Source of the DNA: JANNYA01 sp043754435 | GTDB taxonomy: Bacteria; Pseudomonadota; Gammaproteobacteria; Xanthomonadales; SZUA-5 | NCBI GenBank assembly: GCA_043754435.1 | Contig: JAYUUS010000124.1 | Location: 1 to 64,000 of the forward strand | DNA: 64,000 nucleotides | Direction of reading: 5' to 3' | Translations under genes and position numbers: made by a program | The notes under the pieces: model-generated | What the model saw: only the letters and a program-made list of their open reading frames with translations | Databases searched by the model: none | Told to the model about the DNA's origin: nothing | Shown here: positions 35,180 to 43,508 of the stretch, piece after piece | Layout of the letters: the number at the start of each line of letters is the position of its first letter | Numbering within the stretch: the first letter of the stretch is position 1

Positions 35180-35881
35180 ATGAATAAAATATATCCCAGC
35201 GCGACGGCCGCACTCGCGGGCGTGGTCAAGGACGGTCAGTTACTCGCGGTGGGTGGTTTTGGTCTGTGTGGCATTCCCGAAGCGCTGATTGACGCGCTAC
35301 ACGATAGTGGCGTGAAAGGGCTAACGGTGATTTCGAATAACGCGGGCGTAGACGGCTTTGGCCTTGGCAAACTATTGGAAACCCGGCAAATCAAAAAGAT
35401 GATTTCCAGCTATGTCGGGGAAAATAAGGAATTCGAGCGGCAATATTTGGCCGGCGAGCTGGCATTAGAATTCACGCCGCAGGGCACTTTGGCGGAAAAA
35501 CTGCGCGCTGGCGGTGCTGGCATCCCGGCATTCTTCACCAAAACCGGCGTAGGCACCATCGTTGCGGATGGCAAAGAGTTACGCGAATTCGATGGCGAGA
35601 TTTACGTTATGGAGCGTGCGCTGCTTCCCGAGGTATCGCTGGTCAAGGCGCACCGCGCCGATAAATCTGGCAACTTACAGTTTCGCTTGACCGCGCGCAA
35701 TTTCAATCCAGCGGTCGCGATGGCGGGAAAAATCTGCATTGTCGAAGTCGAAGAAATTGTCGAAACAGGGGCTATGGTTCCAGATGAGGTGCATTTGCCG
35801 GGAATTTATGTGCACCGGATCGTGCATAACCCGCATCCAGAAAAACGCATTGAGAAGCGCACGGTAAGCCCGAACAAGTAG
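35180..35881 (+). CDS. scoA: 3-oxoacid CoA-transferase subunit A
   Basis: One half of a two-subunit CoA-transferase that moves CoA from succinyl-CoA (or a similar donor) to a 3-oxoacid such as acetoacetate. The 233 residues contain the family blocks VGGFGLCGIPEALIDAL, ISNNAGVDGFGLGKLL and GGAGIPAFFTKTGVGT. AGGAAAAG lies just before the ATG. The B subunit follows after 216 bp instead of the usual few bases, because a dispersed repeat lies between them. AtoD-type acetate CoA-transferase is an alternative name, but the sequence blocks fit ScoA better. Confidence 0.93.
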   Translation: MNKIYPSATAALAGVVKDGQLLAVGGFGLCGIPEALIDALHDSGVKGLTVISNNAGVDGFGLGKLLETRQIKKMISSYVGENKEFERQYLAGELALEFTPQGTLAEKLRAGGAGIPAFFTKTGVGTIVADGKELREFDGEIYVMERALLPEVSLVKAHRADKSGNLQFRLTARNFNPAVAMAGKICIVEVEEIVETGAMVPDEVHLPGIYVHRIVHNPHPEKRIEKRTVSPNK

Positions 35882-35916
35882 CATCGTTTGGACTGGGAAG
35901 ACAAAGGTATCGCCTT

Positions 35917-36011
35917 GTCATTGCGAGGAGCGCAGCGACGTGGCAATCCATTGTTCGGATCGCTATAAACTAAATAAATACAATGGATTGCTTCACTACG
36001 CTCGCAATGAC
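35917..36011. repeat. Dispersed inverted-repeat element, family B, copy 1
   Basis: Arms GTCATTGCGAGGAGCGCAGC...GGCAATCCATTG and CAATGGATTGCTTCACTACG...CTCGCAATGAC are near-complementary around an A+T-rich centre. The arms match the elements at 47906 and 43628. It separates scoA from scoB. Confidence 0.88.
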
Positions 36012-36044
36012 GACGCAAGGAAGCTAACTTAAGATCGCGTGCTG

Positions 36045-36060
36045 GTTTGCCTCGGCAAAC
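36045..36060. repeat. Palindrome GTTTGCC-TC-GGCAAAC upstream of scoB
   Basis: Seven-base arms around TC, 37 bases before the scoB start. The same core (with CC at the centre) occurs twice just before parC, so this is a dispersed palindrome or a shared operator. Confidence 0.6.
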
Positions 36061-36097
36061 GAATTAAAAAGAAAGTTCAATTACGGAGAGTTTGATC

Positions 36098-36736
36098 ATG
36101 GCCTGGAATCAAGACCAAATGGCGCAACGTGCAGCGCAGGAGCTACAGGATGGCTTTTATGTCAATTTAGGGATTGGCATCCCTACTCTAGTAGCGAATT
36201 TTGTGCCTGAAGACAAGGAAGTGTGGCTGCAGTCGGAAAACGGCATGCTCGGTATCGGCCCGTTCCCGACCGAGGATCAAGTCGATGCCGATTTAATCAA
36301 CGCAGGCAAGCAAACCGTCACCACGCAAAAAGGTTCGTCTATTTTTGGCAGCCACGAAAGTTTTGCGATGATTCGGGGCGGCAAGATCAACTTATCGATT
36401 TTAGGCGCCATGCAGGTTAGCGAACACGGCGATTTAGCCAACTGGATGATTCCCGGCAAGATGGTTAAAGGCATGGGCGGCGCGATGGATCTAGTCGCTG
36501 GCGTCAAACGCGTGATCGTGCTGATGGAGCATGTGGCAAAGAAGAAAGACGGCACAATTGATTTGAAAATATTGCCTAAATGTACTTTGCCGCTGACAGG
36601 CGTAGGCGTGGTGGACCGCATCATTACTGACTTAGCGGTGATGGATATCACGCCGGACGGCCTGAAACTCATGGAATTAGCAGACGGCGTCACGCGCGAA
36701 GACGTGCAAAGCAAAACCGGCGTGACGCTGATTTAA
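36098..36736 (+). CDS. scoB: 3-oxoacid CoA-transferase subunit B
   Basis: Second half of the CoA-transferase. The catalytic glutamate sits in LQSENGMLGIGPFP, the residue that forms the glutamyl-CoA thioester in this family. GFYVNLGIGIPTLVANF and the late KCTLPLTGVGVVDRIITDLAV block are also typical. The ATG at 36098 (MAWNQDQ) has GGAGAG 7 bases upstream and is preferred over the TTG two codons earlier. The 212-residue length is normal. With ScoA it would activate acetoacetate and so could connect with the polyhydroxybutyrate reductase at 22660. Confidence 0.93.
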   Translation: MAWNQDQMAQRAAQELQDGFYVNLGIGIPTLVANFVPEDKEVWLQSENGMLGIGPFPTEDQVDADLINAGKQTVTTQKGSSIFGSHESFAMIRGGKINLSILGAMQVSEHGDLANWMIPGKMVKGMGGAMDLVAGVKRVIVLMEHVAKKKDGTIDLKILPKCTLPLTGVGVVDRIITDLAVMDITPDGLKLMELADGVTREDVQSKTGVTLI

Positions 36737-36747
36737 ACTTTGAACTC

Positions 36748-36773
36748 ACATGCGCATAAAAATATGCGCATGT
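36748..36773. terminator. Stem-loop between convergent scoB and glnK
   Basis: Perfect 11-base arms ACATGCGCATA and TATGCGCATGT around AAAA. It lies 11 bases after the scoB stop. There is no following T-run on either strand, so it is a likely transcript-end hairpin rather than a textbook terminator. Confidence 0.6.
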
Positions 36774-36813
36774 TAGCCCAGGCGTTTGGTAATTCAATTT
36801 TTGCGTCCTATTT

Positions 36814-37152
36814 TTATAGGGCGTCCGCATCCAGTTCACGGGTGCGTATGCGCATAACCTTTTCAAGATTGGTCACGAAGATTTTGCCGTCGCCGATCTT
36901 GCCGCTGGATGCAGCCTTTGCAATGGCGTCCATTACGCCATCGACTTTGTCGTCCGTCACTGCGATCTCAAGGCGGATTTTGGGCAGAAACTCCACGCTG
37001 TATTCAGCGCCCCGGTAAAGTTCGGTATGGCCTTTTTGTCGGCCATAGCCCTTCACTTCACTGACAGTAATGCCGGTAACGCCCTCGTCGCTCAATGCTT
37101 CACGAACATCTTCAAGCTTGTGCGGCTTGATCACTGCGGTAATCATTTTCAT
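36814..37152 (-). CDS. glnK: Nitrogen regulatory protein P-II (GlnK type)
   Basis: Trimeric sensor of 2-oxoglutarate, ATP/ADP and nitrogen status that plugs AmtB. With the ATG at 37152 the protein has 112 residues and begins MKMITAVIKPHKLEDVREAL. The T-loop KGHTELYRGAEY carries the uridylylation site Y51, and the C-terminal signature GKIGDGKIFV is intact. The ATG is preceded by AGGTGA, so the Met three codons upstream is less likely. It follows amtB by 63 bp on the same strand, the reverse of the usual glnK-amtB order. Confidence 0.95.
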   Translation of the reverse strand: MKMITAVIKPHKLEDVREALSDEGVTGITVSEVKGYGRQKGHTELYRGAEYSVEFLPKIRLEIAVTDDKVDGVMDAIAKAASSGKIGDGKIFVTNLEKVMRIRTRELDADAL

Positions 37153-37215
37153 AAAATTCACCTAAGAGGTTTGAACCGTTCCGCCGAACCCGGCGAAACG
37201 GCGAAAAATGTGGGA

Positions 37216-38574
37216 TTAAAGGCTGTAGCCACGTTCATTGTGCAATGCCAAATCAAGTCCTTGTGCCTCTTCTTCATCGCTAGCGCGCAGTGGCGTGACA
37301 AAACTAATCACCTTCAACACCACGAAACTAACCAAGGCGCTATAGCCAATCGTGACCAAAACCCCGATCGTTTGCTTACCCAGCTGGCTAGCAACGCTCA
37401 CACCTTCGGGCAAACCTGCACCGCCATAAGCCGCTGCCGCAAAAACCCCGGTCAATATCGCACCTACAATACCGCCGACCGCGTGTACGCCAAATACGTC
37501 GAGTGAATCGTCATAGCCAAACTTGCGCTTGAGCTTAGTCGCTGCAAAAAAGCACACCGCACCCGCCACTGCGCCAATCACCAGCGCGCCACCAGGGCCG
37601 CACGAGCCAGACGCGGGCGTAATCGCCACCAAACCTGCAACCGCCCCGGAAGCCACACCCAATACCGAGGGCTTACGATGCACGATCCATTCCGCGAACA
37701 TCCATGCCAATGCTGCTGCGGCCGTCGCAATTTGGGTAACTAACATCGCCATACCCGCCGAGCCATTTGCCGCACCCGCGGAGCCTGCGTTAAAGCCAAA
37801 CCAGCCGACCCAAAGTAACGACGCACCAATCAGCGTGTAGGTTAAATTGTGCGGCGGCATCGCTGTAGTTGGAAAACCTTTGCGCTTGCCCAACATCAAG
37901 CAAGCCACCAAACCGGCAATACCGGCATTGATATGCACCACCGTGCCACCAGCAAAATCAATTACTCCAACCTCCGCCAAAAAGCCACCTGGGCCTCCCC
38001 AAACCATATGCGCGATCGGCAAATACGCCAGCGTAAACCAACCCGTAACAAACACCAGCAGCGCGCCAAAGCGCATGCGCTCGGCGAATGCACCGACGAT
38101 TAGGGCGGGCGTAATGATCGCAAAGGTCAACTGAAACATGGCAAACACTGTTTCAGGAATCATCAGTGGAAATGGCAAAAGCGTTAATGAATCACGCCCA
38201 ACGCCAGCAAAAAACACTTTGCTAAAACCGCCAAAAAAAGAATGTAGATTGGTTGTACCCGCGACCATACCGGTAGTGTCAAAAGCTACGCTGTAGCCAT
38301 ACACCGTCCAAAGCACCGTGATCAGCGCGGTGATCGCAAAGCACTGCATCATCACGGAAAGCACGTTTTTCGAGCGCACCATGCCCGCATAAAACAACGC
38401 CAATCCAGGAATCGTCATCAATAGCACCAACGCCGTCGCGGTCAACATCCACGCGGTATCCCCGGAATTCAGCACCACCACGGGTGCTGTAGTCTCTTGG
38501 GCCATTACTGATCCGGCGTACATCGAAAGCGGCCAAACTAGACACCGCGCTAAAACCCCACCCATATTTCGCAT
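37216..38574 (-). CDS. amtB: Ammonium transporter AmtB
   Basis: Inner-membrane ammonium channel of 452 residues with an N-terminal cleavable signal-like segment and eleven predicted membrane helices. The pore twin-histidine positions are recognisable in GTVVHINAGIAGLV and FGVHAVGGIVGAIL. The family start block (GDTAWMLTATALVLLMTIPG) is clear. The cytoplasmic C-terminal tail has the usual EEEAQGLDLALHNERGY end that contacts P-II. It is the first gene of an amtB-glnK operon, and two palindromes stand about 100 bp upstream. I did not find a sigma-54 promoter. Confidence 0.96.
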   Translation of the reverse strand: MRNMGGVLARCLVWPLSMYAGSVMAQETTAPVVVLNSGDTAWMLTATALVLLMTIPGLALFYAGMVRSKNVLSVMMQCFAITALITVLWTVYGYSVAFDTTGMVAGTTNLHSFFGGFSKVFFAGVGRDSLTLLPFPLMIPETVFAMFQLTFAIITPALIVGAFAERMRFGALLVFVTGWFTLAYLPIAHMVWGGPGGFLAEVGVIDFAGGTVVHINAGIAGLVACLMLGKRKGFPTTAMPPHNLTYTLIGASLLWVGWFGFNAGSAGAANGSAGMAMLVTQIATAAAALAWMFAEWIVHRKPSVLGVASGAVAGLVAITPASGSCGPGGALVIGAVAGAVCFFAATKLKRKFGYDDSLDVFGVHAVGGIVGAILTGVFAAAAYGGAGLPEGVSVASQLGKQTIGVLVTIGYSALVSFVVLKVISFVTPLRASDEEEAQGLDLALHNERGYSL

Positions 38575-38678
38575 AAACGCCCTTTGTTAGTTAGCTAAAG
38601 AAAAATCACACCCAAAACTCTTCTTTATTTGAACCTAACTAAAAGGCTTGCTTGCACTACCCTAAATATTGCGTACTA

Positions 38679-38705
38679 TTGGGTTACCCAACGCACTTGT
38701 GCGTT
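38679..38705. promoter_or_regulatory. Two adjoining palindromes upstream of amtB
   Basis: TTGGGT-T-ACCCAA (38679-38691) and AACGCAC-TT-GTGCGTT (38690-38705) touch each other, about 105 bp upstream of the amtB start. They are candidate regulator sites for nitrogen control, though neither fits the NtrC consensus well. Confidence 0.4.
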
Positions 38706-38834
38706 AACGCGCTATGTGCTGCACAGAATTTACAGGTGCAGTCAAGCTAGTAACGTGCAGTTGATAAACATTCGAGATCGGTGCCATTGGGCCGCGCAAT
38801 CGAGGCCGCCTCTTATCCATGCGGGGCGCACAGC

Positions 38835-38861
38835 AAAACGCCAGCACTAAGCTGGCGTTTT
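38835..38861 (-). terminator. Rho-independent terminator of the tRNA pair
   Basis: AAAACGCCAGC-ACTAA-GCTGGCGTTTT: 11-base arms with a T-run on either strand. It lies just downstream of tRNA-Cys on the minus strand and could also act in the other direction. Confidence 0.85.
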
Positions 38862-38870
38862 AATTTACTT

Positions 38871-38944
38871 TGGAGGCCTAGGTCGGAATCGAACCGGCGT
38901 ACGCGGCTTTGCAGGCCGCTACATGACCACTCTGCCACCAGGCC
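38871..38944 (-). tRNA. tRNA-Cys (GCA)
   Basis: A 74-base cloverleaf on the minus strand with acceptor GGCCTGG/CTAGGCC, encoded CCA, T-arm GGTTCGATTCC and anticodon GCA at 38910-38912. The second acceptor position from the end is a G-T pair. It is the distal member of a two-tRNA transcript with tRNA-Gly. Confidence 0.95.
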
Positions 38945-38988
38945 GGTAGCTAAAATTGTTGCTAAAACAACTGCTTGATGCCAATTTC

Positions 38989-39064
<76 letters not shown>

Positions 39065-39077
39065 ATCTGAGCCGCGC

Positions 39078-39105
39078 AATATACCTTCAAACTTTTTTCT
39101 GTCAA
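39078..39105 (-). promoter_or_regulatory. Sigma-70 promoter of the tRNA-Gly/tRNA-Cys unit
   Basis: On the minus strand a perfect -35 TTGACA (39105-39100) and a -10 TATATT (39083-39078) are separated by 16 bases. The -10 box ends 13 bases before the tRNA-Gly 5' end. A G+C-rich discriminator (GCGCGGC) follows, as expected for stringent-controlled stable RNA. Confidence 0.85.
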
Positions 39106-39241
39106 CTTCTCTACCAAGTGCTCGGCTGATATCGTTCAGATAAATTCAGAAATCGTCACACGCGCGTAACGTGCTTTGCTACGGTTACGCCTATGATTGC
39201 GATCCCTAATTTTCCTCAAACAGCAAAAAGGCCTTTATCCA

Positions 39242-39721
39242 ATGAGCATTCAAGTCGGCGACAAAATTCCAGCGAGCACCCTCAACATCATGCGTGACGG
39301 CCCAAAACCGATCAGCACCGAAGAAATTTTTGGCGCCGGCACCACGGTGCTGTTCTCCGTACCCGGCGCATTCACACCAACCTGTTCCGCCCGCCACCTG
39401 CCCGGCTATGTCGAACTTAGCGCTGAGCTAAAAGCCAAAGGCGTCGATAAAATTGCCTGTATGGCGGTCAATGATGCGTTCGTGATGGATGCCTGGGGCA
39501 AAAGCCAAAATTCCGGCGACATTATGATGCTGGCAGACGGTAACGCTGAATTCACCAAATTGCTGGGCTTAGAATTGGACGCCACCAAATTTGGCATGGG
39601 CGTGCGCTCGCAGCGTTTTGCGATGGTGACGAAAGACGGTGTGGTCACACATTTGTTTATTGAAGCGCCTGGTGAGTTCAAGGTATCCGCGGCTGATTAC
39701 GTGTTGGCGCAGCTTGGCTAA
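39242..39721 (+). CDS. Peroxiredoxin (Prx5/AhpE-like, thiol peroxidase)
   Basis: Reduces peroxides using a catalytic cysteine, with thioredoxin, glutaredoxin or glutathione as reductant. The motif PGAFTPTCS carries the peroxidatic Cys. VGDKIPASTLNIM at the start and the late GVGMRS-type Arg block (MGVRSQRFAMV) are typical of the Prx5 family. The ATG at 39242 gives 159 residues, a normal length; the upstream frame extension is not family-like. It stands as a single gene between the tRNAs and parC. Confidence 0.93.
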   Translation: MSIQVGDKIPASTLNIMRDGPKPISTEEIFGAGTTVLFSVPGAFTPTCSARHLPGYVELSAELKAKGVDKIACMAVNDAFVMDAWGKSQNSGDIMMLADGNAEFTKLLGLELDATKFGMGVRSQRFAMVTKDGVVTHLFIEAPGEFKVSAADYVLAQLG

Positions 39722-39730
39722 CCTCTTCAA

Positions 39731-39837
39731 AAAGTCATTTCGCCCCATTGGTCGGTATGTAAGAAAGACTGCGGCTTTTTTTTGCAATGCCGAATAGCAT
39801 TTATGTTGCATACCGGCCAATGCGGCGAAATGACTTT
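39731..39837. repeat. 107-bp hairpin element with 32-bp inverted arms
   Basis: AAAGTCATTTCGCCCCATTG... at the left and the complementary ...CAATGCGGCGAAATGACTTT at the right match at about 29 of 32 positions. The unpaired centre contains an eight-T run. It lies right after the peroxiredoxin gene and may serve as its terminator or be a small mobile (MITE-like) element. Confidence 0.8.
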
Positions 39838-39923
39838 CTGAGAAGGTACCCTCTGCGGCTGAAGTTTTGCCATCGCAAAACGCCCACACTCACAAAATTT
39901 GACGCCACCCGCGCGTCCACAGC

Positions 39924-39985
39924 GTTTGTTTGCCCCGGCAAACAAATAAATAGGGTTTGTTTGCCCCGGCAAACAAATAAATAGG
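39924..39985. repeat. Perfect 31-bp tandem duplication upstream of parC
   Basis: Two identical 31-base units (39924-39954 and 39955-39985). Each holds a palindrome with arms TTTGTTTGCC and GGCAAACAAA around CC, followed by an A+T-rich AATAAATAGG. The second copy ends 9 bases before the parC ATG and includes its ribosome site. The core equals the palindrome at 36045. Confidence 0.93.
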
Positions 39986-39994
39986 TAAGTTTTT

Positions 39995-42229
39995 ATGGCA
40001 ACGACGTTTCAAAGCTTTGATACCAAAGCGCTCAAGGATTACGCGGAAGAAGCGTATCTAAACTATTCCATGTATGTAATTTTGGACCGGGCGCTGCCAT
40101 TTTTGGGCGATGGCTTGAAGCCGGTGCAGCGGCGCATTATTTACGCGATGAGCGAACTTGGCTTGGAGCATGCGTCCAAACCAATGAAAAGCGCGCGCAC
40201 CGTAGGCGATGTGATTGGTAAATATCACCCGCACGGTGATTCCGCCTGCTATGACGCGCTGGTGTTGATGGCGCAGCCGTTTGCGTTTCGCTATCCATTG
40301 ATTGAAGGCCAAGGCAACTTTGGCTCGCCGGATGACCCGAAAAGTTTCGCGGCGATGCGCTACACCGAGGCCAAACTCACCAAATTTGCCGCCACTTTGT
40401 TGGAGGAGGTGGATTTAGGAACGGTCGATTTTAAGCCCAATTACGATGGCAAACAGCTAGAACCGGTATGGCTACCCTCACGTCTGCCGCATTTGCTGCT
40501 CAATGGCACCACCGGCATTGCGGTGGGCATGGCTACCGATATTCCGCCGCATAATTTGCGCGAAGTGGTGAGTGCCTGCATCCGTTTACTGGATGACCCG
40601 GAAGCGACCACGTGCGATTTGTGCGAGCACATTCAAGGGCCGGATTTTTGCACCGCAGGCGAAATCATTACGCCGCGCGCTGACTTGCTGAAAATGTACG
40701 AAACTGGCTCCGGTTCGGTGCGCCAGCGCGCCATTTATTTGCGTGAGAATGGCAATATTGTAATCACCGCCTTACCGCATCAAGTCAGCCCAGCGAAAAT
40801 TCAGGAGCAAATCGCTGAGCAAATGCGGCTGAAAAAGCTGCCGATGATTGAAGACATGCGTGATGAAGGCGATCACACCACGCCGGTGCGCGTAGTGCTG
40901 ATTCCGCGCAGCAATCGCGTGGATATTGACGAGCTGATGGCACATTTATTTGCCACTACCGATATGGAGCGCAGCTACCGAGTCAATATCAATTTGATCG
41001 GTTTAGATCGCTTGCCACGCGTTAAGGGCTTAAAAACGATTCTGACCGAATGGCTGGGTTTTCGTACTGCTTCCGTGCGCCGCAGATTGGAAACGCGCTT
41101 AGAAAAAGTGGATCGTCGCCTGCATTTATTAGCGGGATTGTTGATCGCCTATTTGAATTTGGATGAGGTGATTCGCATCATTCGCAGCGAAGATGAGCCA
41201 AAACCAGTGCTGATTGCGCGCTTTGCCTTGAGCGAAGCGCAGGCCGAGGCTATTTTAGAAACCAAGTTAAGGCATTTAGCCAAGCTTGAAGAGATGAAAA
41301 TTCGCGGCGAGCAAAAGGAGTTGGAAGACGAGCGCGACGATTTAACCGGTATTTTGGCATCGAAAGCGCGCATGAAAACACTGATCAAGCGCGAATTAGA
41401 GAGCGACGCGAAAGCGCACGGCGATGCGCGCCGCAGCCCCATTGTGGAGCGCAGTGCTGCAAAAGCGCTGAGTGAGCAAGACTTAACGCCGAGCGAGCCT
41501 TCGACCGTGATTTTGTCCGACAAAGGCTGGGCGCGTGCCGCAAAAGGCCACGAAATCGACCCTTCCGCACTGAGCTATCGCGAAGGTGACTCGGTGCTGA
41601 GCTTTTCGCGTGGACGCAGCAACTACCAAGCTGCGTTCTTCGACACCACCGGGCGCGCCTATTCCACGCCGACCCACACGCTGCCGAGCGCACGCGGCCA
41701 GGGTGAACCCCTTACCGGACGCTTTGATCTAGCCCCCGGCGCACGCTTTGTGACTTGCGTCAGCGCGGAAAACGAGGCGATGCTGTTGCTCACATCAAGC
41801 CACGGCTATGGCTTTATCACCAAGTTTGAGAACTTGATCAGCCGCAACCGCGCAGGCAAAGCGATGTTGAACTTAAGCGAAGGTGCGACGGTGTCACCGC
41901 CGCTGCTGCTACCTGCACCGATCGAGCAATGCTGGATCGCCGTTGCCACCACCGCCGGGCATTTATTGGTATTCCCTCTGCGTGATCTACCCGCGCTCGA
42001 AAAGGGCAAAGGCAACAAGATTATTAGCGTGCCAGCGACGAAAAGTGCTTCGGAAAAAGTCGTTTCAGTGGCATTGATGACGGAAAAGCAAACACTAGTT
42101 GTGGTGGCCGGTGGCCGCATCACCAAGCTTAAAGGCAATGACTTAGCCGCGTATCGCGGTGAACGCACCCAACGCGGCGCGTTGTTGCCGCGCGGTTTGC
42201 AGCGGGTTGATCGGTTGGAAGTGGAGTAA
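39995..42229 (+). CDS. parC: DNA topoisomerase IV subunit A
   Basis: Breakage-reunion subunit of the chromosome decatenase. The 744 residues include the active-site Tyr123 in AMRYTEAKL, the quinolone-determining region around KYHPHGDSACYDALV, and the ALDEVI-type coiled arm near 385. The C-terminal beta-pinwheel has five weak blades, shorter than in GyrA, which together with the start (TKALKDYAEEAYLNYSMYVI) points to ParC and not GyrA. parE is not in the window. A tandem palindrome duplication overlaps its translation-start region. Confidence 0.95.
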   Translation: MATTFQSFDTKALKDYAEEAYLNYSMYVILDRALPFLGDGLKPVQRRIIYAMSELGLEHASKPMKSARTVGDVIGKYHPHGDSACYDALVLMAQPFAFRYPLIEGQGNFGSPDDPKSFAAMRYTEAKLTKFAATLLEEVDLGTVDFKPNYDGKQLEPVWLPSRLPHLLLNGTTGIAVGMATDIPPHNLREVVSACIRLLDDPEATTCDLCEHIQGPDFCTAGEIITPRADLLKMYETGSGSVRQRAIYLRENGNIVITALPHQVSPAKIQEQIAEQMRLKKLPMIEDMRDEGDHTTPVRVVLIPRSNRVDIDELMAHLFATTDMERSYRVNINLIGLDRLPRVKGLKTILTEWLGFRTASVRRRLETRLEKVDRRLHLLAGLLIAYLNLDEVIRIIRSEDEPKPVLIARFALSEAQAEAILETKLRHLAKLEEMKIRGEQKELEDERDDLTGILASKARMKTLIKRELESDAKAHGDARRSPIVERSAAKALSEQDLTPSEPSTVILSDKGWARAAKGHEIDPSALSYREGDSVLSFSRGRSNYQAAFFDTTGRAYSTPTHTLPSARGQGEPLTGRFDLAPGARFVTCVSAENEAMLLLTSSHGYGFITKFENLISRNRAGKAMLNLSEGATVSPPLLLPAPIEQCWIAVATTAGHLLVFPLRDLPALEKGKGNKIISVPATKSASEKVVSVALMTEKQTLVVVAGGRITKLKGNDLAAYRGERTQRGALLPRGLQRVDRLEVE

Positions 42230-42284
42230 GCGTCATGCAAGCAACCACCGTTTGATCAAAACTTCTCCAAACCAATAAGGTTCT

Positions 42285-42628
42285 ATGGCAACTGGATCCA
42301 ACACACTCGCTTTCTTCGTCGATCAGCTAATTGCGCGGCACTGGGTGTCGTCACGGCCAAAAAGATGTTCGGCGAATATGGCCTTTATTTGGACGGGTTG
42401 ATATTCGCGCTCGCCTGCGATGATCGCTTGTTTTTGAAAACCAAAACGATGCCGGATGAATTGGTCGCCACCCTCTTTGGCAACCGCACGCCCGCTTATC
42501 CGGGGGCTATGGGCACGTCTGAACTAGCGATGGCGGTTTTGGAAGATCGTGAGAAATTGAGATTGGTGTTGCAAGCAACATTGGCAACACTTCGGGCGCT
42601 GCCGGTGAAGGTGAAGCGCAAACTATGA
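42285..42628 (+). pseudogene. TfoX N-terminal-domain protein, frameshifted
   Basis: The ATG at 42285, with AATAAGG upstream, opens a frame starting MATGSNTLAFFVDQLIA. After about 16 codons the family continues in another frame as ALGVVTAKKMFGEYGLYLDG and on to 42628. The shift lies between about 42330 and 42341 and equals one missing base. Once corrected, the protein has about 115 residues, a normal size for stand-alone TfoX/Sxy N-terminal proteins, whose function is unclear. No slippery heptamer is obvious, so a real inactivating deletion or a sequencing error is more likely than programmed frameshifting. Confidence 0.85.
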
Positions 42629-42780
42629 ATGCATTTGAACGACTGAATCACGCACAAGACTTATTTTCAGCGGGGCGCTTCGAAACAGCACTCAATGCCT
42701 GCGGCGGCACTGGAATTTCAGAGTGCGAATTGCCCGGTCGATTGATGTGTGATCTGCAAATACGGTTGCTGCGATCTTGA
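42625..42780 (+). CDS. Small hypothetical protein (51 aa)
   Basis: The frame starts at an ATG that overlaps the stop of the TfoX-domain gene (ATGA), so it looks translationally coupled. The sequence (MNAFERLNHAQDLFSAGR..., ending LQIRLLRS) is helical and resembles a single tetratricopeptide-like unit. It may be a genuine small protein or the start of a truncated TPR protein. No family was recognised. Confidence 0.45.
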   Translation: MNAFERLNHAQDLFSAGRFETALNACGGTGISECELPGRLMCDLQIRLLRS

Positions 42781-42783
42781 TTT

Positions 42784-43191
42784 TTAACTCAATAACACCA
42801 CCGGCGGCAAAAGATTCTGCACTTTCGCACGTTTGGCAAATGCTTTATCGAAACTCAGCAGCGCAGTACACCGCACGCTTTTCGCATGGTGTAGGGCATC
42901 ACTAAAATCTAGTCCGTGCTGATAGGCATCAATCGCTGTTAGCACTGCCGCGCGGTCCTCTACTGCGATGTGCGCAATGCCGACTAGGGCATTGAACACA
43001 CCCGTGATTTCCGCACGCGTCATCTTGTAAAAACCGCGCATTACCCATTCGAATTCAAGCACCACAGTGATGCTAATGAAACTCCGGTCTGACATGGCAA
43101 GTATCGCCGAAGGGCGCTGTTTTGCCGCCTGCAGATCCTCTGAGTCGTCAATGAAAAACCGTGCGAGGACATTAGTATCCAGGCTTTTCAC
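42784..43191 (-). CDS. PIN-domain toxin, VapC-like
   Basis: A 135-residue PIN-domain ribonuclease, the probable toxin of a type II toxin-antitoxin pair. The acidic active-site residues are visible: D5 in SLDTNVLARFF, E47 or so in VVLEFEWV, D95 in LDFSDALH and D near 114 in LLSFDKAF. VapC-type toxins cut tRNA or rRNA, and the target here is unknown. Its start overlaps the antitoxin stop by four bases (ATGA), so the pair is coupled. Confidence 0.9.
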   Translation of the reverse strand: MKSLDTNVLARFFIDDSEDLQAAKQRPSAILAMSDRSFISITVVLEFEWVMRGFYKMTRAEITGVFNALVGIAHIAVEDRAAVLTAIDAYQHGLDFSDALHHAKSVRCTALLSFDKAFAKRAKVQNLLPPVVLLS

Positions 43192-43442
43192 TGTGGTGAT
43201 TTTGCCAGCATTGTAGCCGCATCAAAGTCGGCCAAGCTGCGCGCGTTGCCACTGGCGCGGGCTTTAATCATGCCCGCTAAATTGCTGAGATCTACCTTGG
43301 GCACGGCGCGCAACACGGTTAAATTCACGCCATCAGTGAGCTCTTCCAGTTGCAACGATGCGCCAGCGGCCAATCCCAGCCTATGCCGCAATGCTGCAGG
43401 CAACACGATTTGGCCTTTAGATGAAACGCGGACGGTAGACAT
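43188..43442 (-). CDS. AbrB/MazE-type antitoxin, VapB-like
   Basis: An 84-residue antitoxin with an N-terminal swapped-hairpin DNA-binding domain (VRVSSKGQIVLPAALRHRLGLAAG) and a C-terminal tail that should wrap the PIN toxin encoded just downstream. It normally represses its own promoter, which lies in the region 43443-43500, where a CTTAC-TTA-GTAAG inverted repeat is seen. It ends in a four-base overlap with the toxin. Confidence 0.9.
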   Translation of the reverse strand: MSTVRVSSKGQIVLPAALRHRLGLAAGASLQLEELTDGVNLTVLRAVPKVDLSNLAGMIKARASGNARSLADFDAATMLAKSPQ

Positions 43443-43508
43443 TCATAGGCTCACAAAATATTTTTCACAACACTACTCTGACTTACTTAGTAAGACAATA
43501 AATTTTAA

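Noticed and set aside
38575..38870. Sigma-54 promoter for amtB
   Set aside because: No GG-N10-GC with the TGGCAC/TTGC context at a suitable place on the minus strand.
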